From NCBI RefSeq assembly GCF_000151665.1, contig NW_013171815.1, positions 1,253,153-1,317,152 on the forward strand: a stretch of 64,000 bases of DNA, written 5' to 3'. The translations under genes were made by a program, and so were the position numbers. This document shows, piece by piece, positions 21,135-31,991 of the stretch. Position 1 is the stretch's first letter, and every line of letters begins with the position of its first letter. The notes under the pieces were generated by a model. It worked only from the letters and a program-made list of their open reading frames with translations. It searched no databases and was not told the origin of the DNA. This DNA is from Blastocystis hominis (lineage: Eukaryota; Sar; Bigyra; Opalinata; Blastocystidae).

Positions 21135-21965
21135 AATCTTTCCTTAATTCCATTACTTCTCTCTCGATCCCGTGAGCAGTTACCGTCAGAATCTCCAACT
21201 GATCGCCTGTGTCCTTTTCTCTCTATCTCTCACACAGTCCAAAAGCACAGTACCTCCGTTCCCGCAGTAAACACTTCCTTCATCAGATTCAGGGCTTCCT
21301 CGCGATCCAAGTCCACGTAGGGCTCGTTTCGGTTCTTCTTTGCTACACAGCTGTCAAGAATGGGAATAATGTGGCTTTGTGCAGATCCCTGAACTGCGTA
21401 CTTCATTAACTCGAACGAACCGATAGCGTCGTAGCTGTAAATAACCCCTTGACCTACTCTTGAGTTCAACCAGAGTGAATACCGTTTTCATCCAATCCAC
21501 AAAGAACGTTGAACGCATAGATCGGGAAAAAACGGCGATTGTATAGCGTGTTACTCAGAAGAGCAGCTACGGCGCTTGTTGATATTTCTTCGCGATGATT
21601 ATATTTGTATCTGATTATTAAACACAATTCTATTAGCAACTCTTTAATATCGTATTCCAGAGTTCGAAGTAAGGTTGTCATATCTGTCCAGCACCCAGCA
21701 TTTCCCAATACACACACACTTGTGAGGGGATGCAAACGAGACACATTTCGACTCAGTATCTCATATCCTTGTGTTAGACGAGTATCAGCTGCAATTATTA
21801 CATAATCTTTCCCAGCGATTGCTGCTACCGTACTGTACGATTATCCACTAGCAAAACCTTCTTACCCACCATTCATGTCATAAGGCTCAAATTCGTTTCT
21901 TCTTACTTCGTGAATAGCTTTATTGCTCCTAAAGAATTACAGAACAATATTCAAATAACGTACAT
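21135..21965 (-). CDS. PSMB1: 20S proteasome subunit beta type-1 (beta-6)
   Basis: Non-catalytic beta subunit of the 20S core. Four introns (35, 33, 29 and 31 nt) leave exactly 234 codons plus one T; human PSMB1 has 241 aa. The first intron (21929-21963) splits the initiator codon: exon 1 supplies AT and exon 2 the G, giving MSNKAIHEVRRNEFEPYDMN. Diagnostic segments are NGGTVAAIAGKDYVIIAADTR, LLSNTLYNRRFFPIYAFNV, GLDENGQGVIYSYDAIGS, and a C terminus ending GIEREVMELRKD. No N-terminal catalytic Thr precursor site is present, as expected for this subunit. The stop is made by polyadenylation. It is divergent from the PP4 gene. Confidence 0.95.
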
Positions 21966-22504
21966 CTTTGTAGTTTATGAAGAAGAAAGAATTGAATAGA
22001 AAAGCAGCCAAATTATGGAATTCCGAGAATGGAGAATGCGTTTGGAAAGTAAGGAATAGATAGTTTAAGGAAGAGTAGAGGGGAGTGATGAGTTTTGGAC
22101 ATTATGAATTTTACATTTATCGAGTATATATAAGTGATGAGTGATACACGTACTGTTTAAACCACTGATCCTATGCAAATGGTAATTAACGAACGAAGCA
22201 GTGATAAGTAAGCGCATATATGAGTGAACAGTGAAAACTGAGACACAATTCCTGTCTTCCAATCATCCCATTCCTCGCCATGAAAATGGGATAACAAACT
22301 AGTGCGAATGGCATGAGAACCAGGTCGAATGGATTTGGAATTTGCTTCCAAAAACCCAGCATTTCAATCCTTCAATTCTGCGAATTCCCGTGATTCTCTC
22401 AGTCTCACTTATTCAGATTGAAATTCTTGATAAAAGAATATCAACCCTTGACTCAAAGAGTTGAACTAATTCCAGCAATTTGAATTCAATATTTTGTAAG
22501 GGTG
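21966..22504. other. Divergent region between PSMB1 and PP4
   Basis: About 540 bases. One - strand frame from an ATG near 22361 reads MLGFWKQIPNPFDLVLMPFALV, hydrophobic and protein-like, to a stop near 22190. It has no recognised family and no 3' motif, so I leave it as a possible small membrane-protein gene only. Confidence 0.3.
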
Positions 22505-23560
22505 ATGTCTTTCGAGAGCAGTTTAGAAAGTCAAATAGAGAAGGTAAATTCTTGTTGTCGTGAATTTTCTGACATGCTAGTTACGCCGCTGCGAGCTGAT
22601 TAGCGAGAAAGAGGTGGAGGAGCTTTGTGCGAAAGCAAAAGAAATCTTATTAAGCGAAGGAAATATCCGTGAGGTCCATACACCAATTACCGTAGGTGGT
22701 GAGTGAGTAGGTTGTTTGAAGGTCTGCGGAGATATTCATGGCCAGTTTTATGATCTGCGCGAATTGTTCTTTATTGGAGGCGACAGTCCTGATACGAATT
22801 ACCTGTTTATGGGTGATTACGTTGATCGAGGCTATTATAGTATCGAGACGTTTTTGTTGCTTCTGGCTCTAAAAGTGCGTTATCCAGACCGTGTGACTCT
22901 TCTTCGTGGCAATCATGAAAGTCGTCAGATAACCCAAGTGTACAGTTTTTACGACGAGTGTATGCGGAAGTATGGTACTGTGAATGTATGGAAGCAGTGT
23001 GTGGACGTATTCGATTGTCTGAACCTTGGCGCGTTGATCGATGATCGCATTTTCTGTGTGCATGGCGGTCTTTCTCCCTCGATCACGACTCTGGACGCGG
23101 TATGCGAGTGTGTTCGATGTGATGGATAGGCCCGCTCGATCAACCGCGTGCAGGAAGTACCCCTGGAGGGAGGGATCTGCGATCTGCTGTGGTCGGACCC
23201 GGAAGAAGATGTGTCTGGATGGCGCGTGAGCTCGCGCGGATGCGGATACATCTTCGGAAGCGACGTGGTGAGCAAGGTAGGCGTGGCGTGGGGGGAGGAA
23301 AGGAGTAGTTCAACGCGGAAAACAACCTGAATCTGCTGTGCCGATCGCATCAGCTGGTGATGGAGGGATTCAAGTGGATGTTCAACAACCAGCTCGTGGC
23401 GGTGTGGTCCGCGCCCAACTATTGCTATCGCTGCGGAAACATTGCGTCTATCATGGAGGTCGACGAGTATCTGCAGAGCACTTTCAAAACGTTCGACGCT
23501 GCGCCACAGAGCGAGCGGAAGGAGCCTTCAAAGAACTTGCCGCCAGATTACTTCTTATAA
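22505..23560 (+). CDS. PPP4C: Serine/threonine protein phosphatase 4 catalytic subunit
   Basis: PPP-family metallophosphatase. Four introns (37 nt at 22544-22580, then 30, 30 and 32 nt) leave exactly 309 codons (308 aa; human PP4c 307). Metal and catalytic motifs appear in order: [40 protein letters not shown] and [12 protein letters not shown]. The choice of PP4 over PP2A or PP6 rests on [14 protein letters not shown] and the tail [11 protein letters not shown], close to ...PSKKPVADYFL. The DYFL end is the carboxymethylated signature used for regulatory-subunit binding. TGTTTGTT lies at 23602-23609, about 42 nt past the TAA. Confidence 0.95.
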
Positions 23561-23668
23561 GGATGGAGAGGCTCGCTGGGTGTACTTGTGTTTGTATGGA
23601 TTGTTTGTTGTCAGAACAATTACATTAATACTAATAAAAATAGGAGTAGTAGCTAACAAAATAGTGAG

Positions 23669-23875
23669 ATGAAGCAAGTGGTCGTAGCATCGAAGAACCC
23701 ATGCAAGGTAGAAGCATGCAAGAAGGCGTTTGAACGTGTAAGAAAACGATCGCAGGTGGTAATTGACTAGGTTTTCCCAAACGAGACATTTGAGTTTGTA
23801 CCGTGCTCTTCAGATAGTGGTGTTAGTGATCAGCCATTTAGTGAAGAAGAAACAGAAGATATATATCAGCTATAG
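23669..23875 (+). pseudogene. N-terminal fragment of a DUF84 inosine/xanthosine triphosphatase
   Basis: After a 33-nt intron the product reads MKQVVVASKNPCKVEACKKA, then FPNETFEFVPCSSDSGVSDQPFSEEETE, followed by TAG. This matches the start of the YjjX/DUF84 family (..NPVK.EA...AF.., SGVSDQP.S..ET..GA), which removes non-canonical purine nucleotides. Only about 58 of roughly 175 residues are present, and the rest is not found in any frame before the convergent acyltransferase gene. It is therefore a truncated relic or, less likely, a very short expressed protein. Confidence 0.6.
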
Positions 23876-23969
23876 TCGTTTTTCCTTCATCTTTTCCTTC
23901 AATCCTTAACACCTAAATCGGTGAGCGGACCCAAAATCGTGTGAATAACAAACACGGAGTGATTAGGGA

Positions 23970-24962
23970 TCAAACAATCAGCTTTGCAATGCCATAAATC
24001 ACAGCAACAATAGCAACAAATACTGAAAACAGAATAAGAACTCGCTTGTTATTGGTCTGGTAAGCATGCGTTTCATTCTCCGGAATTCCAGGCAATGGAA
24101 GACCACACTCGACGTATTCTTTACTTTCGAACACATCATCCAGCGTTTTGTTCCAGGTACTTCGCACAGCGTCGAACCATTCCTCCTTCGTCTGGTAGTT
24201 CTCAGGGTGAAGAACCTCTGAGATGGATGTATAGATATCCACGTCGTAGTTGAAGGAGAGCTTCTTCTCGTTGAGAATAAACTCCTTGTTCTTTGACAGA
24301 ACGCACTGGCACGGAACTTTGAGATTCCAGGCGACTTCCAGAACGCCCGTCTTTATGGGTAGCGAACCCTCGCCAGTGTAACGATGACCTTCAGGGTACA
24401 CAACGACGCCATCAAGAGGACTAGAGTCAAGAGGCAAAAAGAGAAATACCGTAACTCCCAGTTATGTCGGAAAAACTCGGTAAACCAAACTCTGTTAATG
24501 TTTCTCCTTCTTCTAAACAGCCAAATGTAGTTATGGATCCAGGCAGTAAATGCCATGCCAGGAACACCCACGCAAACCATGAGACGTGCAACATAGCTCG
24601 AACCACCACAGAGAGTCCTAATAATAAAATCAATTCCTAGACCCTAACCCATCCACAAAGAAATCGGCCCATGAACGATGATTTGAAAAGTACATTGTTT
24701 TTCCGCCGTTAAGCTCTTTCGAATTTTTGGTAACATGAGGGTGAATACGTAAAACTTCGCAAAACTAAACGTAAACAACCAACACCATACCCCACATAGC
24801 GAGTCTTTTCAAAGCAGGACATTCTCTGGTCCCAAATGGACTTTATTCCAAACCTAGGCTAAAGTACGTAAAGATGTAGTACCAGAAAGCTTTTACATTA
24901 ATAAACCAAATTAAAATGATCGAACTCAAGTATGACAGGTAGAGTTTAATACGCTCCAACAT
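23970..24962 (-). CDS. 1-acylglycerol-3-phosphate acyltransferase-like (LPLAT) membrane protein
   Basis: PlsC-type acyltransferase acting on lysophospholipids, probably in the ER. From ATG 24962 the N terminus is hydrophobic (LYLSYLSSIILIWFINV). Exons in different frames carry GGKTMYFSNHRSWADFFVDG (the NHx4D catalytic motif), a segment with WIHNYIWLFRRRRNINRVWF, then VVYPEGHRYTGEGSLPIKTG (the EG[TH]R motif) and CQCVLSKNKEF. A C-terminal transmembrane helix (VLILFSVFVAIVAVIYGIA) ends the protein. Several short introns are implied, not all placed. The TGA is at 23970. A reverse-complement TGTTTGTT is at 23947-23954. Confidence 0.82.
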
Positions 24963-25008
24963 TCCAAAAAAAAAGTAATTACGTAGTATGTAAACAAACA
25001 GGAGAAAT

Positions 25009-27071
25009 CTACTGAAAATCAAGATCCCATCGTATTAACAAATGGCGATTGCAGCTAATCATCATCTCATCACTCACTTTGGAAGTCACCTCCGTTTCCT
25101 TCCTGCTCCGGACATGGAAGTGTATAATAGACTTCATATTTGTCCATAATTCCATTGCAGCCTGCGTGGCAGGATACGAAAGAAACATCAGCGCTATCGA
25201 GCTGAGAGTTGGGTATTGAAACTTCCCCACAGTCGTCCAATACTCAACCAGAGGCATCGTTCCAAAGATAGGATCTTCGTTTCTACAAAACAAATCGAAT
25301 TCTGCTTGCAGCTGCGTCGACTCGACTCCAGTTGCTTTCAGTTTATCGAGCGCTTTCAAAGCAGACTCGCGAGAATAGCAAGACGATTCGGCCGTCGACT
25401 CGCTCTGCGACGGCGCTTTATCATGCAGAAGATAATAGTAAAGCGAAATCAAATCGTGATTGAAATAGCGAGTGAGAAAGTGCGAAATGGCGTCAGTGCA
25501 GTGTGTGATGAAGTCGCTCCCAAATGAGCTTTGCTTGACCGCGTTCAAGCTCTCTACCAGCGATTGGTAGACAAAGAACAGATCCAATGCTTTGGGGGAT
25601 TGGCTGCTCGTACAGCTGGCGATTCGTCGAAAGAGAGAAGTCGCTTCGGTTAGTGATTCCAGCCATTCTGCGTTTAGATTGAAGGACAACAGCGGGTTCT
25701 GTCCGATGATTTGTCCCGAGTTGATGCCCGCTTGGCGAGCCGCCACGAACACCTGAAACGAAGCGATCTCGAATTCGAACGCGTTGAAGATCGAACTCCA
25801 TTGGTCCTCGCTCACAGACGGCAGTTTGATGTCTCTAACTCTCAAAGAAGGAAGCTGTTATCACTTGTTAAAGAGAGCTCGGTATTGCTCTTTGAATAAT
25901 TCGGTGAGGGAAGCGTTTTTTAGAAAGCTCGTATAGACCGCCATCGCCTAAGCCAACAGAATGAACGCGTAAATGTACGCTTTGCTTGATGCCCATTAAA
26001 AGGGGAAAGGAGAAAAGGGTGTTTAGCAAATCTTGACACCATTCGATCGTGTTTCCAAGAATCGGGAAATGACCAACCTGTGGATCCAACACCAAAACTT
26101 CTTTGATCTGGTCAAACAGCAAGCAGTCGTCGAGATAAAACTGCGAGACGTTGACATTCTGGCTGCGAAGCAGACTGACGACCTGTTGAATCTGCTCTAT
26201 GATGAAGAACTGGTTCCAATTATCGGCTTTGCTGGTGGTGTGGGAGAGAAAGAGAAGCTGGTTGGAAGGCGTGCAAGCAACGAACGAAAGAGAGCTTCGC
26301 TTGTTGATGTCTACCCAAGGATAAACGATTAGAGTGATCGCAGATTGCTGACGAATGTATTCTAAAGAGGTTTCAGAGAGCCGATTGCTGATTTCTGCGA
26401 TTTTCTTTTGGATCACATAGAGCGAAGGCGCTTGCCAGTGCAATGTGAAGCACAGATTCTTGAGAAAATCATTGTCGAAGATATTTTTTGTGACGGTCGA
26501 AGAGCAGACAAACCCTGCTGCGAGCATGACCAAATAGTCATCATATTCGAAAGAAACAAGGCTTTCTTGCTGCACACGCTACAGGAGAAGAGAGAGCTTT
26601 CCACTACTTTTTGATCCGGAAGTAACAAATTTGAAGACTGAGCCATACGCTTGTTTTTTCGCTGCATTACCTCAAACTCGGTGTTGATCGGATGTTGAGC
26701 AAAATACTATATTAACAATGCAATTGCAAATCGCGTACATCTTGAGCACGTTCACAACGATCAAGATGCCGGCAAAATTTGTCCTTCCATCCGCACATGA
26801 CCGAATTACAAAAGCTTAGATCATGACAAGTCCAATATCACTACTTGCATTTCATTTTGCGATGCTTTTTGTTCGATACATGGGGGTCTGGAGTAAACAA
26901 TCCTGCAGAACACAACTCATTGGAGGTACGAAAGCGATGGTAAAACATTTGGTCAAGGAAATTGAAGGAAACAGGAATTTCTAGTAATTAGCCATATTCC
27001 GGCGAAAAAGAGTTCCTACCGAATGGCTTATCTCCGGGTTTCTCTGTCTCGGTGTTGCCTTCAATCCTCAT
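25009..27071 (-). CDS. hAT transposase-derived protein with BED zinc finger (probably host gene)
   Basis: From ATG 27071 (MRIEGNTETEKPGDKPF) seven introns (39, 27, 30, 32, 29, 31 and 30 nt) leave exactly 615 codons (614 aa) with no interruption. A BED-type finger reads MKCNFCNSVMCGWKDKFCRH. The middle carries the hAT core (SLYVIQKKIAEISNRLSE, LIVYPWVDINKRSSLS, NVSQFYLDDCLLFDQIKEV). The C terminus is the hAT dimerisation domain (PLVEYWTTVGKFQYPTLSSI, MFLSYPATQAAMELW). I saw no terminal inverted repeats or 8-bp target duplication flanking it. Introns of host size, an intact frame and host 3' motif (24993-25000) suggest domestication. It may still bind DNA; transposition activity is doubtful. 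Confidence 0.8.
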
Positions 27072-27210
27072 GCGCTTTCTAGTAAGATAGAGAAAAAGAT
27101 GGGACACCACAAATTGTTATTACTGCTCACAAAATCAAAGGTTTTCAAAACAAACAATCCAATTTAATCTACCTTGGGTACCTCGCAAAATAATCCTCTT
27201 GTAGCCTTCT

Positions 27211-28271
27211 TCACTTAGATGCAATGTATCGTTTTTGCAATTCAAAAGCAGTAGTCATGATGGCAAACATAGGAGCTTGGACGGCCATACGCATGGAGGC
27301 TCCCTTAAACAAGGCAGTTACGCCTTCCGATTTCAGAGTAGACAAAAACATTTTCAAAAACGAGCTTCCCATCGATGATCCCTTCGCAGCCTGCACACGC
27401 GTCTTGATCACATCCATTGGCGTCACTACATAACATACTGTTTCCCACACATACTCAAGAACGCGGACGTCATGCCAGCACCACAACCGGCTAAGAGAAG
27501 GCCTCCGAGTCCACAAACACCATTCGAAGGAGTAAACATCTCCACTAAAAAGTGATTCAGTGGGAAGAAAATCATAAAATAGGGAATGTCACGCATAAGA
27601 GTAATCGTGCTTCCCTTGTACAATCCCCTGACACCTAATTCACGTACAACTAGATATCAACACGAAAACGAAGCTGTACCTCCAACTATGTTCTTCTGTT
27701 CTTCCTTCGGAAGAGTAGACTGGATTTGCAGACGAATCTTGGTGATTTCCATCGGATTCGACGCGATCACCTGAACTGTTCCAGCTCCGGCACCAGCAAG
27801 AATGGCAGACATAAAGGATACGTTACCATCCTTGTCTGCTAACAAATCACGGAACAAGTCATTTCCAGCCAATTTCAAGGCTTGGACTGGGAATACACCA
27901 ATTAAATTGGCACCCACCCCACTATAACTCACAATTAATTTATAAACTAATACCGATAGAGACCGCGAACCCCATCCAACGCGACGATGCCCTTAAAAGC
28001 TTGAAAGGGGTTCTTGTATAACATATTCTGTCCGGCCACTTGTCTCTAGAGCTCAATACTGAACTATTAAACATTACCTGCATTGTAGTCTTCACTATAT
28101 CAAGGGGATAAACCATAGATGTAGCCAATACACCTGAAGTTCCACCAACGAATAGTTTACTCAGAAAAGAAACCTAATTTCAAAGAGATTCTTAATTTCG
28201 ACCTTATGCGTCTCCTGAGGCTTCTTCATTAATGGTACATTCGCAGATTTCTGTTCCTTAGCTGAGTACAT
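27211..28271 (-). CDS. Mitochondrial carrier (SLC25), aspartate/glutamate-carrier-like
   Basis: Inner-membrane transporter with three tandem repeats. ATG 28271 starts MYSAKEQKSANVPLMKK. Five introns (29, 32, 26, 30 and 29 nt) leave exactly 305 codons (304 aa), the usual carrier size. The three signature motifs are VYPLDIVKTTMQ, SNPMEITKIRLQIQ and MTPMDVIKTRVQ. The segments YSGVGANLIGVFPVQALKLAGND and GSTITLMRDIPYFMIFFP resemble the carrier half of aralar/Agc1, but there are no EF-hands, so the substrate is uncertain. In Blastocystis it would act in the mitochondrion-related organelle. Confidence 0.88.
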
Positions 28272-28649
28272 ATTCAAAGACACAAGCAAAAAAAAGAATG
28301 ACAAATTGGGGGAAATCGCGGTTATTAAGAATATGCTGAGGGACCATTTGCAACGATCAAATGATTGCCTGAATCATTTTTTGTTATTCTTTTTGAGAAC
28401 TTAGCTGCATGTCAAGTCCGAATTTATGCATATTGCTATTGTCGTGTTTGAGATTTTATCCTCTCCACAGTTGGTAACTACAACAGTACTATAAATATAA
28501 CTTTTTCATTTTATATTATTACGGAAATGTAAATACGATATTAACCCCTCTTCTTTCGAACTTTACTTCATTTCGAAAATCAACGTATAGCCTTGTAAAA
28601 GGATTTCCTCCAATATTTTGAGGATGGTAATAAACAATGAGGGATTGAG
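28272..28649. other. Spacer between carrier start and ERD2-like 3' end
   Basis: About 380 bases with the presumed promoter of the carrier gene. No further gene could be supported. Confidence 0.4.
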
Positions 28650-28660
28650 AACAAACACTG

Positions 28661-29770
28661 TCAATCTTCTCTGCTGGTTCTACAAACAGGTAGTACAAGC
28701 GGCGTTCCATTCAAGAGACTAGAATTTGTGTCGAGTAATGAAAAGTACGATTTCACATAGTAGTACACATATTCTCCCATTAATACGATCTGGATGCATT
28801 GGGATAGCAGAATCGATACTCCTGCGTAGCGACTTCCAAGCCAGCGAGTGCCCGCGTTGAGTTCTCTCCAGCAACTTGCCCAGAAGAGCAGAGCGAAGAG
28901 TCTGGAGATCGCCAGGGAGAAAACAAAGTGTGAAGTTAGCCCCTCAATCTCTCCGTGCTGGGACTAACTCGATTCTTTGAATCCTACTCGAGACCTGCTG
29001 AATAGTGTGAGTTGTGGATAAACGGCAATCGCTTCGACATAGTGCGAAAAGCTCCACAACACGTCGATACTCTGCTTTTGGGACAATCCTGGATGGATTA
29101 TCTAGGTGGTGGGACATGTTCAACGTGCGTACAATCGAGAGGCAAAGCAGCGAAAACAGAAGAAGCCCGATCGTGATACAGCTCTTCTTCCTGTTTTCTC
29201 CTGCAAACGAATCCTAGCTTTGAGAGATTCAGTGAGTGGTTCACAATGAACGAGTAGTATGTGTATTTGTATCGGTAAGAGAAGTAAAGAAGAAAGGCGA
29301 TTGCAATCACCTCGACTCCTTCTGTGCAACGATACACCCAATCTCCCGAACGGTCATAGGGAAGATAGGAATCGGAGAAAAGGATGGAGAAAAAACGAGA
29401 CAGACTCACAACACCATAGAGGATCAGTGATTTGACTGATAGTCCTAGCAGTGAGTGCCACAATATCGCAAGCACCCTGAACAGATCGAGAGGATACGAC
29501 CTTGTACAAACCCAGCAGAAAGCCGAATGACCCAACAATCGAACTCAGTGTCTAGAATTGAAAGGTCCAAAGGACAAGAACAAGCAAAAAAGAAAAATCC
29601 CTATCAGAGAGATAGTGGAAAGTCAACAGAACGAATATAGCAAACAATAACCAGACGGAAAGGTTCTTCCGATCAGGTGAAAGAGCGTTCTTTAGAGACG
29701 AAGATTGAAAGAAACGCAGAGGCAACTTGATAGAACTGCCTTCTAATACTGTTGTTCTTGGAGGGTACAT
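28661..29770 (-). CDS. ERD2/KDEL-receptor-like protein with extended N terminus
   Basis: Seven-helix Golgi receptor family that returns ER residents. From ATG 29770 the N terminus includes LSVWLLFAIFVLLTFHYLSD, then a segment LLGLSVKSLILYGVVSLSRF equivalent to the GxSxKSQxLyxxVfxxRY core. Later exons give LWSFSHYVEAIAVYPQLTLF, GEIEGLTSHFVFSLAISRLF and QIVLMGEYVYYYVK. A last 30-nt intron leads to ...VCRTSRED and TGA at 28661-28663. The extra N-terminal helix resembles the plant ERD2-like group rather than canonical KDEL receptors. The G of this TGA lies exactly 5 nt upstream of TGTTTGTT (28650-28657), so cleavage there would also give UGA. Middle intron positions (about 29090-29240) are approximate. 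Confidence 0.78.
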
Positions 29771-29939
29771 AGAAAATGTAATGGTCGCTATTTACTATAT
29801 CCTCGGGGATATTCTTACACACATTTGATCCCTTTCAACAAACAAATGCCAAACACAAAGCAAATACAAAAACGATCATTAGGACGATTGAATCAATGGA
29901 AGTTTATTTGAAATGCTCGTTGGGTCACAGCGAAGCGGT

Positions 29940-30978
29940 TCACTTCCTGATGGGAAGCTGGGAGGTTGCGGCTGCAGGGGCTTCCTCCCACTCTTCTTCT
30001 TCACTGTATGAATCATAATTATCATCATCGCCGTCTTCAATCGGACCGTTCTTTTCGTCCTCATAGCTGCTATATTCATAGTCTTCTCCACTGGGATCAT
30101 TCGCTCCATTCGCTTCTACAAAAGCTTCTTCATCTTCATCATATTCGTCATCATCATCATAATAGTAATAGTCGTCGTATTCTTCATTCTTGTTCACTTC
30201 ATTCACATTTGGAACCTGGAGAGGTTCGCTGGTTCCAGCAGGTTCTACAAAAGTCTTTTGATCTTTTTCTTCTCCTCCTTCTTCTTCATTATACTCATAA
30301 TCATCATATTCATAATCGTCATAGTCTCCTTCTTCATCCTCTTTCTCCTTCTCTCCTTCTCGATTCTTGCTATTTGATTCATTCAATACATTGGACTGTG
30401 GGTATTCTTCATACGAATCTGAAGAGTAATAATATGATTCATCCGAGTCATATTCTGCATTCTCATTTGATTCTTCCGAGTCATATTCATCATATTCTTC
30501 ACTCTCATCACTACACTCAACAAAACGCAGTAAACCTACTCATTGCCCAAATTCTTATCCACTCCAACTATATTGGATCGTGAAAAACGAGAACGCATCA
30601 ACAGCAGATACTTCTTATTCTCAGAGGCAATCGAAGCTAATCGATTCATAGTATTCACTAAGCCTTCATTCATAAAAACCAATAGTACATCGCATCACCG
30701 CCACTTCTTCCTCTTCCATCAACATGTTCCAAGTACTCGCAAATGATTCATTTCTAAACAACTGGTTATTATCCTCCGCCTTAGCCAATGGGAATGACGC
30801 CAATATCGCTTTCACATCCCTACTATTCAAGCACCATCCAAAACAAGTACTTTCCCTGGTCCGTGAAATAGTTTGAAATTGACTTTTCCTCCACAGAATC
30901 AATCGTTGGACTTTTAAACACCCCAAAACTGCGAGAAATGCTCTGTTGAGCTATTCGCTGCAGAGAAACGGTATCCAT
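29940..30978 (-). CDS. Protein with helical N terminus and Asp/Glu/Tyr-rich acidic tail, unknown function
   Basis: ATG 30978 starts MDTVSLQRIAQQSISRSFGV. Introns of 28, about 31 and 29 nt join exons that read SFASTWNMLMEEEEVAVMR, LNTMNRLASIASENKKYLLL and NIVGVDKNLGN. An acidic low-complexity region of about 200 residues follows (for example YDDYEYDDYEYNEEEGGEE) and ends LPIRK. I do not recognise the N-terminal region. Long acidic tails of this kind occur in histone-binding and ribosome-assembly proteins, but nothing here decides. A reverse-complement TGTTTGTT lies at 29837-29844. Confidence 0.6.
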
Positions 30979-31097
30979 GTTGTATATTCAAAATAGTAAT
31001 GTGGAGAATCTTTCTCCTCGGTAAATAATAGTGTGAAATAGAATGAGTGAAGAAATAGATGGGTGTGATATAATGATAATAAGGAAGGTAAACAGGT

Positions 31098-31170
31098 GCC
31101 TCAATAGCTCAGTCGGTAGAGCACTCGCTTAGTAAGCGAAAGGTCAGGAGTTCGATCCTCCTTTGAGGCT
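31098..31170 (+). tRNA. tRNA-Thr (anticodon AGT)
   Basis: A 73-base cloverleaf: acceptor stem GCCTCAA pairs with TTGAGGC, D arm GCTC/GAGC, anticodon loop TTAGTAA with anticodon AGT, and T arm AGGAG-TTCGATC-CTCCT. One mismatch closes the anticodon stem. A run of five T at 31171-31175 is the RNA polymerase III terminator. No intron and no encoded CCA, as usual for a nuclear eukaryotic tRNA. It sits in the gap between the acidic-protein gene and the SEC63 fragment. Confidence 0.93.
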
Positions 31171-31443
31171 TTTTTCTTTTGTATTATGGTGATCTATTTC
31201 ATTCCATTTCATTCCATCTTTATTATTATTATTATTATTATCATGTTTTACTACTTACTACTCAGTGTCCTATCCTATTTTATCCTATCCTATCACTCGA
31301 CTCTTTCATTCTTGTTTCCAACAAACACACAGACAACCATTTGATATCCCTGTTATATCACAAAACAAGTAGTTCTGTAAAACAGTTTTCCTACCATTTG
31401 CTTATCCCCAAATCCCTACTTTCCCTCACTGTATAGAATCAAC

Positions 31444-31740
31444 CTACTCCTCGTCACTGCTCTCCCAACCATCATCTCCTTCCTGATTCAACATCTATTC
31501 CTCACCCCATCTCACCTCTCCTACATCCATGAATCCCTTCTTCTTATCCAAATCAAGATCCTTTTGATTGACCTCCACTTTCGGCTTCATCGACTCAGGC
31601 TTGGCTACCAGCGTCGCAGTCACGGTGAAATCCAGTCCCATGTACACAGGACACATGAAGTGCAAGTGGAATACGGTCTTTCCATCCTTCTGCACCTGGA
31701 ATCGAGCGATTTTTCTATATTTTACAATGGTTAATAGCAA
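31444..31740 (-). pseudogene. C-terminal fragment of a SEC63-like translocon protein
   Basis: The segment reads KDGKTVFHLHFMCPVYMGLD, FTVTATLVAKPE and, after a 21-nt intron, GDDGWESSDEE before TAG (31444-31446). The YMGLD followed by a beta-strand pair and a strongly acidic end matches the C terminus of SEC63 (..RSDSYMGLDQ... then an acidic tail). A 30-nt intron precedes VQKDGK. No DnaJ, transmembrane or remaining Brl sequence is found upstream before LRR gene 2 begins, so it looks like a detached fragment. Assignment is tentative. Confidence 0.4.
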
Positions 31741-31991
31741 CCGTGTTGCTATTATTTGGTAATCCAGTTTCTTGCTATTTGGATTACTGTGTCTTATATC
31801 GTCCGCCCTATAATGGTTGTGTTCCTAGTGTACTGTATTTTGCCATTGAATCATGATGGGAATTGTTAGGCAATTAAACAAACAACTTAACTGATCTCAG
31901 TATTCAGTGTTACTACCACCTGATTCTATTCTATTCTTTTAACCATGATTAATGGGCTTATTTTACCAAATCTGCGAGAATAGAGGAAACA

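Noticed and set aside
29966-30583. His/Leu/Ser-rich + frame resembling a histidine-rich protein
   Set aside because: It is the complement of the Asp/Glu/Tyr-rich coding region, which has spliced exons and a 3' motif.
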